DNA of 64,000 nucleotides. Source: Peptoniphilus_A sp050943655. GTDB lineage: Bacteria > Bacillota > Clostridia > Tissierellales > Peptoniphilaceae. Both the position numbers and the translations under genes were made by a program. Where the stretch lies: positions 1 to 64,000 of the forward strand of contig NZ_JBMNPQ010000001.1 in the NCBI RefSeq assembly GCF_050943655.1, given 5' to 3'. The notes below the pieces were generated by a model that worked only from the letters and a program-made list of their open reading frames with translations, did no database searches and was not told the origin of the DNA. This document shows positions 63,226 through 64,000 of the stretch, piece after piece (the stretch's first letter is position 1; the number at the start of each line of letters is the position of its first letter).

Positions 63226-64000
63226 TATTGATGTAATAAATGGTGGAATACTGACAACTATTCAAGACAGTGGAAGATATGGCTATCAAGAACTAGGCAT
63301 TCCTACTTCTGGAGTTATGGACGATTACAACTATAAACTTGCTAACATTCTTGTTGGAAATGATTTAAAAGAGGCAGTCCTTGAAACAATTTATTTTGGA
63401 CCAACTCTTAAATTTAACGAGGACTTAGTTATTGCACTAACAGGTGCAAACATGAGCCCAAAAATAAATGGAAAAGATGCTCCAATGTTTGAATCAATAG
63501 AAGTAAAAGCAGGAGACACTCTACAATTTGGCAAAATGAAAGAAGGCCTTAGAGGTTACATTGCTTTTGCAGGTTCAATTGATGTTCCCGTAGTAAACGG
63601 ATCAAAGTCAACTCACATAAAAACAAAAATGGGTGGACTTGACGGAAGAGCATTAAAACCAAAAGATGAACTTAACATCATAAAACCAAAATCAAAACCA
63701 AAGATGAGAAAAATTCCTGCAAAATACTTGCCTAAATTCTCACACTTTAATATCTTAAGAGTTGTACTTGGACCACAAGACGATTACTTTACAGAAAAGG
63801 GAATCCACGATTTATTTAGATCTGGGGGATATCAAGTTACAAAAGAACTTGACAGAATGGGAATAAGACTTAAAGGTGAAAAGATTGAACACAAAGAAAC
63901 TGCAGATATAATATCTGATGGTACAGCATTTGGTTCAATTCAAGTACCAGCAAACGGACAACCTATTATCCTATGTGCTGACAGACAAACAACTGGTGGA
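63218..64000 (+). CDS. pxpC: 5-oxoprolinase subunit C (KipA-like), truncated by the window end
   Basis: At least 261 residues, open to the last base with no stop. The start MSSIDVINGGILTTIQDSGR is the KipA/PxpC signature (biotin-dependent carboxylase-like domain). GVMDDYNYKLANILVGN, LALTGANMSP-like IALTGANMSP and VVLGPQDDYF follow. The visible part ends at the DGTAFGSIQVPANGQPIIL and DRQTTGG region, about 70-80 residues short of the usual length. The ATG at 63218 has AAAAGGAG upstream and overlaps pxpB by eight bases. Confidence 0.93.
   Translation, partial: MSSIDVINGGILTTIQDSGRYGYQELGIPTSGVMDDYNYKLANILVGNDLKEAVLETIYFGPTLKFNEDLVIALTGANMSPKINGKDAPMFESIEVKAGDTLQFGKMKEGLRGYIAFAGSIDVPVVNGSKSTHIKTKMGGLDGRALKPKDELNIIKPKSKPKMRKIPAKYLPKFSHFNILRVVLGPQDDYFTEKGIHDLFRSGGYQVTKELDRMGIRLKGEKIEHKETADIISDGTAFGSIQVPANGQPIILCADRQTTGG

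Overview
The window is AT-rich, tightly packed bacterial DNA with strong GGAGG ribosome-binding sites and several TTG starts. The gene set points to an anaerobic, amino-acid-fermenting low-GC Gram-positive, probably of the Clostridia/Tissierellia (for example Peptoniphilaceae). The evidence is a NAD-type glutamate dehydrogenase, a flavodiiron protein with Ric and an Fnr-like regulator, an SLH-domain surface protein with CsaB, the dnaE-pfkA-pyk order and a 5-oxoprolinase operon. The genus is inference. I saw no tRNA, rRNA, CRISPR, phage or transposase genes.

Layout. 0.2-5.0 kb (minus): a ugp-like carbohydrate or phosphodiester ABC importer operon ending in a TIM-barrel enzyme. 5.3-9.4 kb: three secreted or membrane proteins (DUF1002; stalk plus CAP domain; SH3b). 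9.6-12.8 kb: leucyl aminopeptidase, an EamA permease and a cytidylate kinase-like protein. 13.0-17.6 kb: an envelope polysaccharide cluster (glycosyltransferase, DUF4330, unknown membrane protein, O-antigen ligase-like protein, CsaB). 17.7-21.3 kb: YitT, gdhA and a CPBP protease. 21.3-26.5 kb: a leader ORF with an attenuator, then purF-purL. 26.5-28.5 kb: a repeat array. 28.6-31.1 kb: an orphan RelB/DinJ antitoxin, an ECF sigma/anti-sigma pair and a TlpA-like lipoprotein. 31.2-32.8 kb: a preQ1-I riboswitch with a nucleoside hydrolase and an ECF S component (probable queuosine/queuine salvage). 33.1-36.7 kb: dnaJ-like and clpB behind overlapping CIRCE and CtsR sites. 36.9-38.7 kb: an SLH protein split by a frameshift at an A8 tract. 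38.8-42.4 kb: an ABC exporter pair. 42.5-49.2 kb: dnaE-pfkA-pyk and a small membrane protein. 49.2-50.6 kb: a second repeat array. 50.7-53.3 kb (minus): Fnr-like, Ric and flavodiiron genes around a perfect Crp/Fnr-type palindrome. 53.4-57.7 kb (minus): CmpB-type membrane protein, HD protein, charged anchored protein, MurJ. 57.9-60.3 kb: an ABC exporter and a nitroreductase. 60.5-64.0 kb: pxpA, an NRAMP transporter, pxpB and a pxpC cut by the window end.

How it fits together. 5-oxoprolinase produces glutamate and the strongly promoted gdhA consumes it, which suits glutamate fermentation. CsaB pyruvylates cell-wall polymer, the ligand of SLH domains, so the polysaccharide cluster probably serves to anchor the SLH protein about 20 kb away. 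The least ordinary items are a PurF whose glutaminase nucleophile and oxyanion-hole residues are both changed, its leader ORF and attenuator, the dnaX-like slippery run in the SLH gene, the preQ1 switch on a hydrolase/transporter pair, and mosaic repeats present in opposite orientation on either side of a 21-kb block.
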